NCBI GenBank assembly: GCA_012729935.1
Contig: JAAYBY010000247.1
Span: 1-5,464, forward strand
Reading direction: 5' to 3'
From: Clostridiaceae bacterium
GTDB taxonomy: Bacteria; Bacillota; Clostridia; Saccharofermentanales; UBA5734
Length of the DNA: 5,464 nt
This document shows positions 1 to 5,162 of the stretch, piece after piece. The stretch's first letter is position 1; each line of letters opens with the position of its first letter. The position numbers were made by a program, and so were the translations under genes. Under the pieces are notes generated by a model that did not search any database, was not told the DNA's origin, and saw only the letters and a program-made list of their open reading frames with translations.

Positions 1-173
1 ACGTGCCGCATGTTCTTGATCTTCAGATTATCAACAGTCCGATACCGACCATCTGTCAGCCAGACACGTTCATCTTCAGTCCGTACAACCAGATAAAGGC
101 GGTGCTTGTCATGGCCGGCTTTTGAGCTGACGATCATTCCCGGACCAATCAGACTGTCTTTTAGTCTGACCAT
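1..173 (-). CDS. KOW/L14e-like RNA-binding protein, 3' end beyond window
   Basis: This is an open frame of 57 complete codons plus two bases, running off the window at position 1. It starts at the ATG at 173-171 and reads MVRLKDSLIGPGMIVSSKAG, then continues through HDKHRLYLVV, VWLTDGRYRTV and a basic stretch LKIKNMRH. The pattern (G-x-IV-xSKAGxDK near residues 12-23, then V-W-L-x-DG near 37-42, then a lysine/arginine-rich segment) matches the small KOW-domain L14e-like proteins that Firmicutes encode just after map and before infA. These are presumed RNA- or ribosome-binding proteins of about 90-100 residues; their exact role is not well defined. The start codon lies inside map (13-base overlap), with only a purine-rich weak ribosome binding site (GGGGAAG about 7-14 bases upstream), suggesting translational coupling to map. 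The glycine usual after DK in the KOW motif is His24 here. ATG at residue 13 is a less likely start, because it would cut into the conserved core. Confidence 0.82.
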   Translation of the reverse strand, partial: MVRLKDSLIGPGMIVSSKAGHDKHRLYLVVRTEDERVWLTDGRYRTVDNLKIKNMRH

Positions 174-943
174 GCTTCTTCTTCCCCAGGCTCCAGCGTC
201 AGAATACGCGGTCCGATGTCTGTTACAACCAGTGTGTTTTCGTAATGTGCTGATGCTTGTCCGTCTGCTGTCACGATCGTCCAGCCGTCCTGCTTCATTC
301 GTACACGACGTGTGCCAAGGTTGATCATCGGCTCCATCGCGATAACAAGTCCAGGCTCCAGCCTCATACCGTGTCCGGCCCGACCATAGTTCGGCAGATC
401 TGGTTCCTCGTGCAGATTCTGACCAATTCCGTGTCCTGTCAGTTCCCGCACAACTCCGTAGCCATGATCTTCAGCATGTTTTTGCACAGCAGCCGACAGA
501 TCACCGGTACGCTTTCCGGGAATTGCCTGTTGGCATGCAATCCAGAAACAGGCTCTGGTAACAGCGATCAAATCCTCGAGTTCGCGGCTGATCGTTCCCA
601 CAGCGAACGTCCGGGCGGCGTCAGCGTGATATCCGTTCAGATAAACACCGACATCAACTGAAACGAGACTTCCCTCCCGGAGAATTCTGGTCTTATCCGG
701 GATCCCATGAACAATCTCGTCATCAACAGATGTGCAGATCGCCGCCGGAAACGGCGGGTCTCCATAACCCAGGAAAGAAGGGGTTCCGCCGGCTTCTTCA
801 ATCATTTGCCGGGCGATCTGATCTAAGTCATCTGTACTGATACCCGGTTTCACCTGCTGACCGATCGCTGCTAGTATGGCTCCGACGATACGGCCGGAAG
901 CAGCGATTTTCTCTATTTCAACCGCTGACTTCAGATTAACCAT
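161..943 (-). CDS. map: Methionine aminopeptidase, type I
   Basis: This 260-residue cytosolic metalloprotease removes the initiator methionine from new proteins with a small second residue. All the metal-site and catalytic residues known in the E. coli enzyme are present at the same numbers: His79 (in EIVHGIPD), Asp97 (VSVDVG), Asp108 (YHADAA), His171 (GHGIG), His178 (LHEEP), Glu204 (AMEPM) and Glu235 (SAHYENT). That identical numbering is the main reason for choosing the ATG at 943-941, although the frame stays open upstream to an ATG at 1033 inside adk. The chosen start overlaps the adk stop by 8 bases, and a weak GGAAG lies 6 bases upstream, so translation is probably coupled to adk. The stop TAA at 161-163 lies inside the next gene. 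It lacks the N-terminal zinc-finger/SEC-C extension of some homologues. Around Glu235 the sequence is SAHYENT where SAQYEHT is more familiar. Confidence 0.97.
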   Translation of the reverse strand: MVNLKSAVEIEKIAASGRIVGAILAAIGQQVKPGISTDDLDQIARQMIEEAGGTPSFLGYGDPPFPAAICTSVDDEIVHGIPDKTRILREGSLVSVDVGVYLNGYHADAARTFAVGTISRELEDLIAVTRACFWIACQQAIPGKRTGDLSAAVQKHAEDHGYGVVRELTGHGIGQNLHEEPDLPNYGRAGHGMRLEPGLVIAMEPMINLGTRRVRMKQDGWTIVTADGQASAHYENTLVVTDIGPRILTLEPGEEEAWSD

Positions 944-1610
944 GATCTGCTTCCGCCTGTGGGCGTATTTGTTCCAGATACTCGTAGACCGCCTGCGCTG
1001 TATCCTGAATAGACTTTTCGTTATCAAAATCAATCAGGAGATTCTGATCACGATAGTAGCCGACTAATGGTTCCGTTGCCTGGTGATAGGCTTCCAGACG
1101 GTGGAGAATCGTTGCTGTCTGGTCATCTTTTCTCTGAATAACAGGATGTCCGCAAGCATCGCATACGCCCTCTATTTGCGGCTTGAGTGATACAACATTA
1201 TACGTTCGGCCGCATTTGGAGCATACGCGCCGGTTTGACAGGCGCTCAACAATGACAGATTCCCGTACAACCAGGTTGATCACTGCTGTCAGCGGCTTGT
1301 TCTGAACGACAGGCATCTCACTCAAAGCTTCAGCCTGCGGCAACGTCCGTGGAAAGCCATCCAGAAGATAACCGTTTAAACAGTCGGATTGTGACAGGCG
1401 ATCTTCAACCAGAGCGATTGTCAGAGTGTCGGGTACCAGTTCACCCTGGCTGATAATCGCTTCAACTTCCAGCCCCAGCCTTGTTTTCTCGCGGACCGCC
1501 CGACGAAAAATATCGCCGGTCGATATGTGTGGTATTTGATACCGCTGCTCCAGGTCAGAAGCCAGCGTTCCCTTACCTGAACCTGGCGGGCCCAGTAGAA
1601 TGAGCTGCAT
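936..1610 (-). CDS. adk: Adenylate kinase, zinc-LID long form
   Basis: This cytosolic enzyme catalyses ATP + AMP = 2 ADP and is essential for adenine nucleotide balance. The 224 residues include the P-loop GPPGSGKGT (7-15), the AMP-binding segment STGDIFRRAV (30-39), the DGFPRT motif (84-89) and the LID domain (about 126-163). The LID carries two Cys-x2-Cys pairs (Cys130, Cys133, Cys150, Cys153), the structural zinc site typical of Gram-positive enzymes. RKDDQTATILHRLEAYH after the LID supplies the usual Arg/Asp-Asp nucleotide contacts. It is slightly longer than the roughly 217-residue Bacillus enzyme because of a charged C-terminal tail. An AGGAGG sits 5 bases before the ATG at 1610-1608. 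It follows secY after a 71-base gap holding a hairpin, and its last 8 bases overlap map. Confidence 0.98.
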   Translation of the reverse strand: MQLILLGPPGSGKGTLASDLEQRYQIPHISTGDIFRRAVREKTRLGLEVEAIISQGELVPDTLTIALVEDRLSQSDCLNGYLLDGFPRTLPQAEALSEMPVVQNKPLTAVINLVVRESVIVERLSNRRVCSKCGRTYNVVSLKPQIEGVCDACGHPVIQRKDDQTATILHRLEAYHQATEPLVGYYRDQNLLIDFDNEKSIQDTAQAVYEYLEQIRPQAEADHG

Positions 1611-1621
1611 GAAAACCTCCT
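1611..1621 (-). promoter_or_regulatory. Ribosome binding site of adk
   Basis: On the minus strand AGGAGG (1621-1616) precedes the adk ATG by the five bases TTTTC. This strong site, separate from the hairpin just upstream, lets adk be translated independently of secY. Confidence 0.8.
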
Positions 1622-1660
1622 AAACAAGAATAAGGGTATTTCACCAAAGGCAAAATACCC
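1622..1660 (-). terminator. Candidate leaky intrinsic terminator between secY and adk
   Basis: In the minus-strand RNA, GGGUAUUUUGCC (1660-1649), a UUU loop (1648-1646) and GGUGAAAUACCC (1645-1634) form a continuous 12-bp stem that includes one U-G and one G-U wobble pair. It is followed directly by UUAUUCUUGUUU (1633-1622), 9 U in 12. It begins 21 bases after the secY stop and ends just before the adk ribosome binding site. The plus-strand RNA would have two C-A mismatches at the wobble positions, so the structure favours the sense transcript. The broken U-tract and the lack of another clear promoter before adk suggest partial termination or mRNA 3'-end stabilisation rather than a full stop; this is inference. 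Confidence 0.55.
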
Positions 1661-1681
1661 AATATCCAGAAACCAAATGGA

Positions 1682-2986
1682 TTAATCAAGAAAGCCTTTG
1701 TAATGGCGCATCACCATCTGTGATTCGATCTGGTTAACCAGATCAAGCGCAACACCGACGAGAATGATGACTGCAGTACCGCCGAACCAGATGCCGCTCA
1801 TGTTGGTGACTGCACTCAACAGCGTTGGCATCAGAACAACAAGTACCAGGAACAGTGCATCAAACCAGGACAGTCTTCTAGACGTCTTTTGGATAAACTC
1901 CGATGTCGGACGCCCTGGTCGAATGCCGGGTATGAAGCCGCCATTTTTCTGTAAATTGTTGGCGATTTCGATCGGATTGAACTGAACCATCGAATAGAAG
2001 AAGGTAAAGCCGATGATCAGCAACGCGTAGAATACGTAGTAAAGCGGATTTCCCGCAAAATCCATAAACCACTGCGCGACCGGTCCGGGTGCTTCTCCTG
2101 CCTGTGTAAAGAGTGAAACCAGTGTGGATGGAAGCATAACAATCGAGCTGGCAAAAATAACGGGTATGACGCCGGCCTGATTAACTTTGATGGGCAGATA
2201 GGTGCTTTGTCCGCCGTACATCTTACGTCCGACAACTTTCTTGGCATACTGTACCGGAATTCTTCTCTCAGCCATATGGACAAACACGACAAGCGCAATG
2301 ACCAGCACGAAGAGGAGCGCGACGCCGATTGTCGCCAGAATTGAGAAGATTACATTACGTGTGATCGTCCAAGCCTGGAAGTACTGGAACAATGTCATGA
2401 CACCAGCCGGAGCACGGGTCACAATACCAGCGAAAATAATCAGAGAAATTCCGTTGCCGATACCCGATTCATTGATCTGCTCACCAATCCACATGATGAA
2501 GGCTGTACCGGCTGTGAAACTGAGAATGACCAGCATCGCATTCAGTGCGAACGGCAGGGTCGGGGCAGCAGCGAGTCGTGTCGTATACCAATACCCGGCT
2601 GCCTGCATCAGTGCAAGTCCGACTGTCAGGTAACGGACGTACTTCTGTATTTTTTTACGCCCTTCGTCTCCTTCTTTTTGCAGACGCTCAAGCGCAGGAA
2701 TCGCGACAGTCAGTAACTGCATGATGATCGAGGCATTGATGTATGGGATGATACCAAGTGAAAATATGGATACCTGCTTAAATGCACCACCTGAGATGAT
2801 GTCCAGGTAACTGCCCAGTTGGCCAAAACGATCCAGCAGAGCTGTGAAAGCAGCGGCATCAATACCCGGAACCGGTACTTTAATACCAATCCGATAGATG
2901 ATCAGCATCACGATTGTGAAAATCATCTTTTTCCGCAAATCCGGGATCTTGAAGGCATTTCTGAGGGTTTCGAACATACTGGACAT
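1682..2986 (-). CDS. secY: Protein translocase subunit SecY
   Basis: This is the channel-forming subunit of the SecYEG translocon in the cytoplasmic membrane, which exports and inserts proteins with SecA or the ribosome. The 434 residues show about ten hydrophobic segments (near 21-38, 74-94, 118-137, 151-170, 178-195, 211-237, 268-290, 317-336, 376-394 and 399-418). Family landmarks are the N-terminal FKIPDLRKK, the plug/TM2 region SGGAFKQVSIFSLGIIPYI (65-83), GISLIIFAGIV in TM5, the cytoplasmic loop MAERRIPVQYAKK (238-250), PGIRPGRPTSEFI (353-365) and the C-tail MVMRHYKGFLD. Length is normal. The ATG at 2986-2984 was chosen because the AGGAGGT inside the end of rplO lies 6 bases upstream; Met4 also matches the usual MFETL beginning but would be about 15 bases from that site. 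Two bases separate it from rplO. Confidence 0.99.
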   Translation of the reverse strand: MSSMFETLRNAFKIPDLRKKMIFTIVMLIIYRIGIKVPVPGIDAAAFTALLDRFGQLGSYLDIISGGAFKQVSIFSLGIIPYINASIIMQLLTVAIPALERLQKEGDEGRKKIQKYVRYLTVGLALMQAAGYWYTTRLAAAPTLPFALNAMLVILSFTAGTAFIMWIGEQINESGIGNGISLIIFAGIVTRAPAGVMTLFQYFQAWTITRNVIFSILATIGVALLFVLVIALVVFVHMAERRIPVQYAKKVVGRKMYGGQSTYLPIKVNQAGVIPVIFASSIVMLPSTLVSLFTQAGEAPGPVAQWFMDFAGNPLYYVFYALLIIGFTFFYSMVQFNPIEIANNLQKNGGFIPGIRPGRPTSEFIQKTSRRLSWFDALFLVLVVLMPTLLSAVTNMSGIWFGGTAVIILVGVALDLVNQIESQMVMRHYKGFLD

Positions 2987-2988
2987 GC

Positions 2989-3000
2989 TTATACCTCCTC
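2989..3000 (-). promoter_or_regulatory. secY ribosome binding site embedded in rplO
   Basis: The minus strand reads GAGGAGGTATAAGC before the secY ATG. The Shine-Dalgarno AGGAGGT is made of the last codons of rplO, and the stop TAA lies between it and the start, with a 6-base spacer to the ATG. Ribosomes ending rplO can therefore restart directly on secY, so the two genes are probably translationally coupled. This site also decides the secY start in favour of the first of its two nearby ATG codons. Confidence 0.8.
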
Positions 3001-3438
3001 GGCCATTCCTCCAGCCTTCTCGATTTTCTCTTTCGCAGAAGCCGTGAAGGCATTGGCGCGCACTGTCAGCTTACGGGTCAACGTGCCATCGCCCAGAATT
3101 TTAATTCCGTCATTGACTTTTGGCAGTTTAATCAGACCGGATGCTTTCAGTGATTCAGCATCAACAGTTGTTCCATCTGCAAATCGCTCCAGATCACCAA
3201 CATTTATGGCAATATACTGCAGCGCAAAACGCTTGTTGTTAAATCCACGCTTGGGCAGACGCCGATAGAGGGGCATCTGACCGCCTTCAAATCCAGGGCG
3301 AACACCGCCGCCTGCACGCGAATTCTGTCCTTTGTGCCCACGTCCGGCAGTTTTCCCATTTCCAGATCCGGGACCGCGACCTTTTCGGTAAGCCGTGAGC
3401 CGGGCTCCCGGAGATGCGGTCAGTTCATTAATTTTCAT
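2989..3438 (-). CDS. rplO: 50S ribosomal protein L15
   Basis: This is a 149-residue large-subunit protein that joins late in 50S assembly and threads a basic, glycine-rich N-terminal arm through 23S rRNA. The arm is clear: GRGPGSGNGKTAGRGHKGQN (20-39), then RAGGGVRPGFEGGQMPLYRR (41-60) and LPKRGFNN. The globular C-terminal half (about 75-149) includes LKASGLIKLPKVNDGIKILG and the usual AKEKIEKAGG near the end. Length is typical for the family. The ATG at 3438-3436 is preceded by GGAGGG about 9 bases upstream, 15 bases after the rpmD stop. Its last three codons, GAG GAG GTA, also form the ribosome binding site of secY. Confidence 0.99.
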   Translation of the reverse strand: MKINELTASPGARLTAYRKGRGPGSGNGKTAGRGHKGQNSRAGGGVRPGFEGGQMPLYRRLPKRGFNNKRFALQYIAINVGDLERFADGTTVDAESLKASGLIKLPKVNDGIKILGDGTLTRKLTVRANAFTASAKEKIEKAGGMAEEV

Positions 3439-3453
3439 GGATGGTCGCCCTCC

Positions 3454-3633
3454 TTAAACTTCTTCGCAACGAACCAGATGAGCAACATGTCTCACCATAC
3501 CCAGTATGGACCGGGTCGCTTCGTGTTCAACAGTCTGGCCGATCTTTTGAAGACCAAGCGCTTTGACCGTTGCTATATGTTTCTTGTTGGCACTGTTTGT
3601 ACTCTTAATCAGAGTAATTTTTACTTTTGTCAT
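3454..3633 (-). CDS. rpmD: 50S ribosomal protein L30
   Basis: This short gene encodes 59 residues, from the ATG at 3633-3631 to the TAA at 3456-3454. It reads MTKVKITLIKSTNSANKKHI, then ATVKALGLQKIGQTVEHEAT and RSILGMVRHVAHLVRCEEV. The bacterial L30 pattern is complete: KITL at the start, TVxALGLxKxxQTVEHE in the middle and GMxxxVxHLV near the end. L30 is a small 50S protein contacting 23S and 5S rRNA domains. Length is normal for bacteria (about 58-60). A GGGGGA lies 7 bases before the ATG, just after the rpsE stop 14 bases away; rplO follows after 15 bases. The position between rpsE and rplO is the standard one. Its shortness can cause it to be missed by ORF callers. Confidence 0.97.
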   Translation of the reverse strand: MTKVKITLIKSTNSANKKHIATVKALGLQKIGQTVEHEATRSILGMVRHVAHLVRCEEV

Positions 3634-3647
3634 ATCAGCTTCCCCCG

Positions 3648-4142
3648 TTACAGAATTTCTTCGACGGTTTTCCCGCGAAGTCTGGCAACCTGCTCAGGAG
3701 ATTTCAGGGCTTTCAAGCCTTCAATCGTTGCGTTGACCATGTTATTCGGATTATTCGAGCCAAGAGACTTGGTTCTGATATCACGAATGCCAGCCAGCTC
3801 CAGAACAGCACGGACGGGACCGCCCGCGATAACGCCAGTACCGGCTCCGGCAGGCTTTAGCAGTACTCTTCCGGCACCAAACACTCCGACTATTTCATGA
3901 GGAATGGTTGAGTTGCTGATCGGTACTTCAATCAAATTTTTCCTGGCGTCCTCGATGCCTTTGCGAATGGCGTCCGGTATCTCGGCAGCTTTGCCAAGTC
4001 CTTTTCCGACGCGGCCATTTTCATCACCGACAATAACCAGAGCGGCAAAACGGAAATTACGTCCGCCTTTAACCGTCTTAGCGACACGCCCGATATGAAT
4101 GACCTTCTCTTTAAGCTCGAGTGCGTTTGTTTCAATGCGCAT
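3648..4142 (-). CDS. rpsE: 30S ribosomal protein S5
   Basis: S5 binds at the back of the 30S subunit near the decoding site and affects translational fidelity. The 164 residues show the N-terminal double-stranded-RNA-binding-like domain (about 11-75), with the loop VAKTVKGGRNFRF (20-32) where spectinomycin-resistance changes occur in other bacteria. That loop looks like the unmutated form, with Lys22, Val24, Lys25 and Gly26-27 kept. The glycine-rich GDENGRVGKGLGKA follows. The C-terminal domain carries GAGTGVIAGGPVRAVLELAG (99-118) and ends RGKTVEEIL. Length is normal. The ATG at 4142-4140 has GGGAGGAT about 5 bases upstream; gaps to rplR and rpmD are 16 and 14 bases. Confidence 0.99.
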   Translation of the reverse strand: MRIETNALELKEKVIHIGRVAKTVKGGRNFRFAALVIVGDENGRVGKGLGKAAEIPDAIRKGIEDARKNLIEVPISNSTIPHEIVGVFGAGRVLLKPAGAGTGVIAGGPVRAVLELAGIRDIRTKSLGSNNPNNMVNATIEGLKALKSPEQVARLRGKTVEEIL

Positions 4143-4158
4143 GACAGATCCTCCCTGC

Positions 4159-4527
4159 TTAGAATTTCAGTCCGGCTTCACGGGCTGCTTCGGCTAATGC
4201 CGCTACTCGGCCATGGTAGATATAACCACCGCGGTCAAAAACCACTGTCGTGATACCTTGATCCAAAGCCCTGGCGGCCAGCAGTTTGCCAACTGCCGCT
4301 GCGCCTTGTTTGTTGCCGCTGGAAATATTTTCTTCCTGAATTGCCTTGTCCTGTGTTGATGCGCTGACCAGTGTTTTGCCGGCTGTATCATCGATCAACT
4401 GTGCATACATGTGGCTCAGACTGCGAAAAACGCATAGTCTGGGGCGCTCAGCAGTACCGCTGATTTTGCTGCGGACCCGGGCGTGTTTTCTTTTACGAAT
4501 CTCATTACGGCTGATTTTCTGACTCAT
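4159..4527 (-). CDS. rplR: 50S ribosomal protein L18
   Basis: L18 binds 5S rRNA and, with L5, attaches it to the central protuberance of the 50S subunit. The 122 residues begin with the basic RNA-binding arm (ISRNEIRKRKHARVRSKI, 5-22), continue with the conserved GTAERPRLCVFRSLSHMYAQ (24-43, IDD following) and end with the family signature VVFDRGGYIYHGRVAALAEA (95-114) and AREAGLKF. Length is typical. The ATG at 4527-4525 has a GGTGA Shine-Dalgarno 6 bases upstream, weaker than the AGGAGG sites of its neighbours. The gap from the rplF stop is 20 bases and contains two extra stop codons in the rplF frame. Confidence 0.98.
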   Translation of the reverse strand: MSQKISRNEIRKRKHARVRSKISGTAERPRLCVFRSLSHMYAQLIDDTAGKTLVSASTQDKAIQEENISSGNKQGAAAVGKLLAARALDQGITTVVFDRGGYIYHGRVAALAEAAREAGLKF

Positions 4528-4547
4528 TTTATTTCACCCTTTCATTA

Positions 4548-5093
4548 CTATGCGCCCTTGGCACCAGTTTTTCCTTCCTTCAGCTTCAGATGCTCAAAGT
4601 CATACTTGATGCCTTTGCCATGGTAAGGATCCGGTACACGAAGCGATCGGATTTTTGCCGCGGTCTCACCGACAAGTTGTTTGTCGGCGCCCTTGACAAC
4701 GATTCGATTGGGTGCAGGTACATCGATTGTGATACCTTTTGGCTCTTCAACTTCGATGATGTGTGAGTAACCGAGATTAAAGACAACTTTAGTCCCTTGT
4801 TTGGTCGCCTTAAAACCAACGCCGTTGATTTCGAGGTTCTTGCTGAAACCATTTGAAACACCAACCACCATGTTGTTGATCAGTGACCGTGTCAGTCCAT
4901 GAAGCGCCTTGTGCTTATTGCTGTCGTCAGGACGCTTAACAATAACTTCACCGGCTTCAACTGTCACGGTCATGTCCGGGTGGACTACCTGGACCAGTGT
5001 TTCAGCGCCCTTGGTAACCGTAACGGTTGATTCTTCAACGTTCACCGAAACACCTTCGGGAATTTTGATCGGCATTTTTCCAATTCTGGACAT
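4548..5093 (-). CDS. rplF: 50S ribosomal protein L6
   Basis: L6 sits near the factor-binding stalk base and the sarcin-ricin loop and is needed for late 50S assembly. The 181 residues show the two tandem L6 folds: the first (about 1-82) begins MSRIGKMPIKIPEGV and contains KALHGLTRSLINNMVVGVS (62-80); the second (about 83-170) has LEINGVGFKA (87-96) and the signature PDPYHGKGIKY (154-164). Length is normal. In the tail, the RRK common before EGKTG is replaced by KLK. The ATG at 5093-5091 has AGGAGG 8 bases upstream. A 69-base gap to rpsH, longer than others in the cluster, contains possible competing RNA hairpins, one of which involves this binding site. Confidence 0.99.
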   Translation of the reverse strand: MSRIGKMPIKIPEGVSVNVEESTVTVTKGAETLVQVVHPDMTVTVEAGEVIVKRPDDSNKHKALHGLTRSLINNMVVGVSNGFSKNLEINGVGFKATKQGTKVVFNLGYSHIIEVEEPKGITIDVPAPNRIVVKGADKQLVGETAAKIRSLRVPDPYHGKGIKYDFEHLKLKEGKTGAKGA

Positions 5094-5162
5094 CTTCCAT
5101 TCCTCCTGCTCTTAAGATTGCAGGCAGCATAGTTCTCAGCTGCCTTTTTCAGAGAATTGTTC
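5094..5162 (-). promoter_or_regulatory. Structured rpsH-rplF gap with rplF ribosome binding site
   Basis: The gap holds the rplF Shine-Dalgarno (AGGAGG, 5107-5102) and three possible short stems in the sense RNA. The strongest is AGGCAGC (5145-5139) with GCTGCCT (5128-5122), 7 bp around a 10-base loop. TTCTC (5156-5152) can instead pair with GAGAA (5137-5133) in that loop. CCTGC (5124-5120), overlapping the 3' arm, can pair with GCAGG (5109-5105), which covers the first half of the Shine-Dalgarno. The pairings partly exclude each other, which is compatible with translational control of rplF, but the stems are short and function is unproven. Confidence 0.4.
5122..5149 (+). terminator. Weak terminator-like hairpin facing antisense transcription
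   Basis: Read on the plus strand, AGGCAGC (5122-5128), a 10-base loop and GCTGCCT (5139-5145) form a 7-bp GC-rich stem that merges into TTTTT (5145-5149). This has the form of a rho-independent terminator for transcription running opposite to the operon. There is no U-tract in the sense direction, so it should not stop the operon. The stem is short and the loop large, so efficiency is doubtful. Confidence 0.3.

Noticed and set aside
257..661. A 134-codon plus-strand open frame opposite map
   Set aside because: It is fully antisense to map, which has every catalytic residue; there is no independent support for it.
161..1033. A longer map frame starting at an ATG at 1033, giving 290 residues
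   Set aside because: The extra 30 residues lie wholly inside adk, resemble no MetAP N-terminus, and the start at 943 gives E. coli-identical numbering of all metal ligands.
1622..1660. A promoter for adk in the secY-adk gap (TTGCCT with TATTCT, spacer 15)
   Set aside because: Both boxes match the consensus poorly, the spacing is short, and the bases are better explained by the hairpin and its tail.
1664..1682. A 5-bp stem ATCCA/TGGAT at the secY stop
   Set aside because: Five pairs with a 9-base loop and no further feature is expected by chance; the adjacent 12-bp hairpin is far stronger.
2202..2633. A 143-codon plus-strand open frame opposite secY
   Set aside because: It lies antisense to conserved SecY transmembrane codons, has no evident ribosome binding site and no family resemblance.
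3334..3900. A 188-codon open frame on the plus strand across rplO, rpmD and rpsE
   Set aside because: It is antisense to three certain ribosomal-protein genes and its translation shows no recognisable domain; it is a coding-shadow frame.
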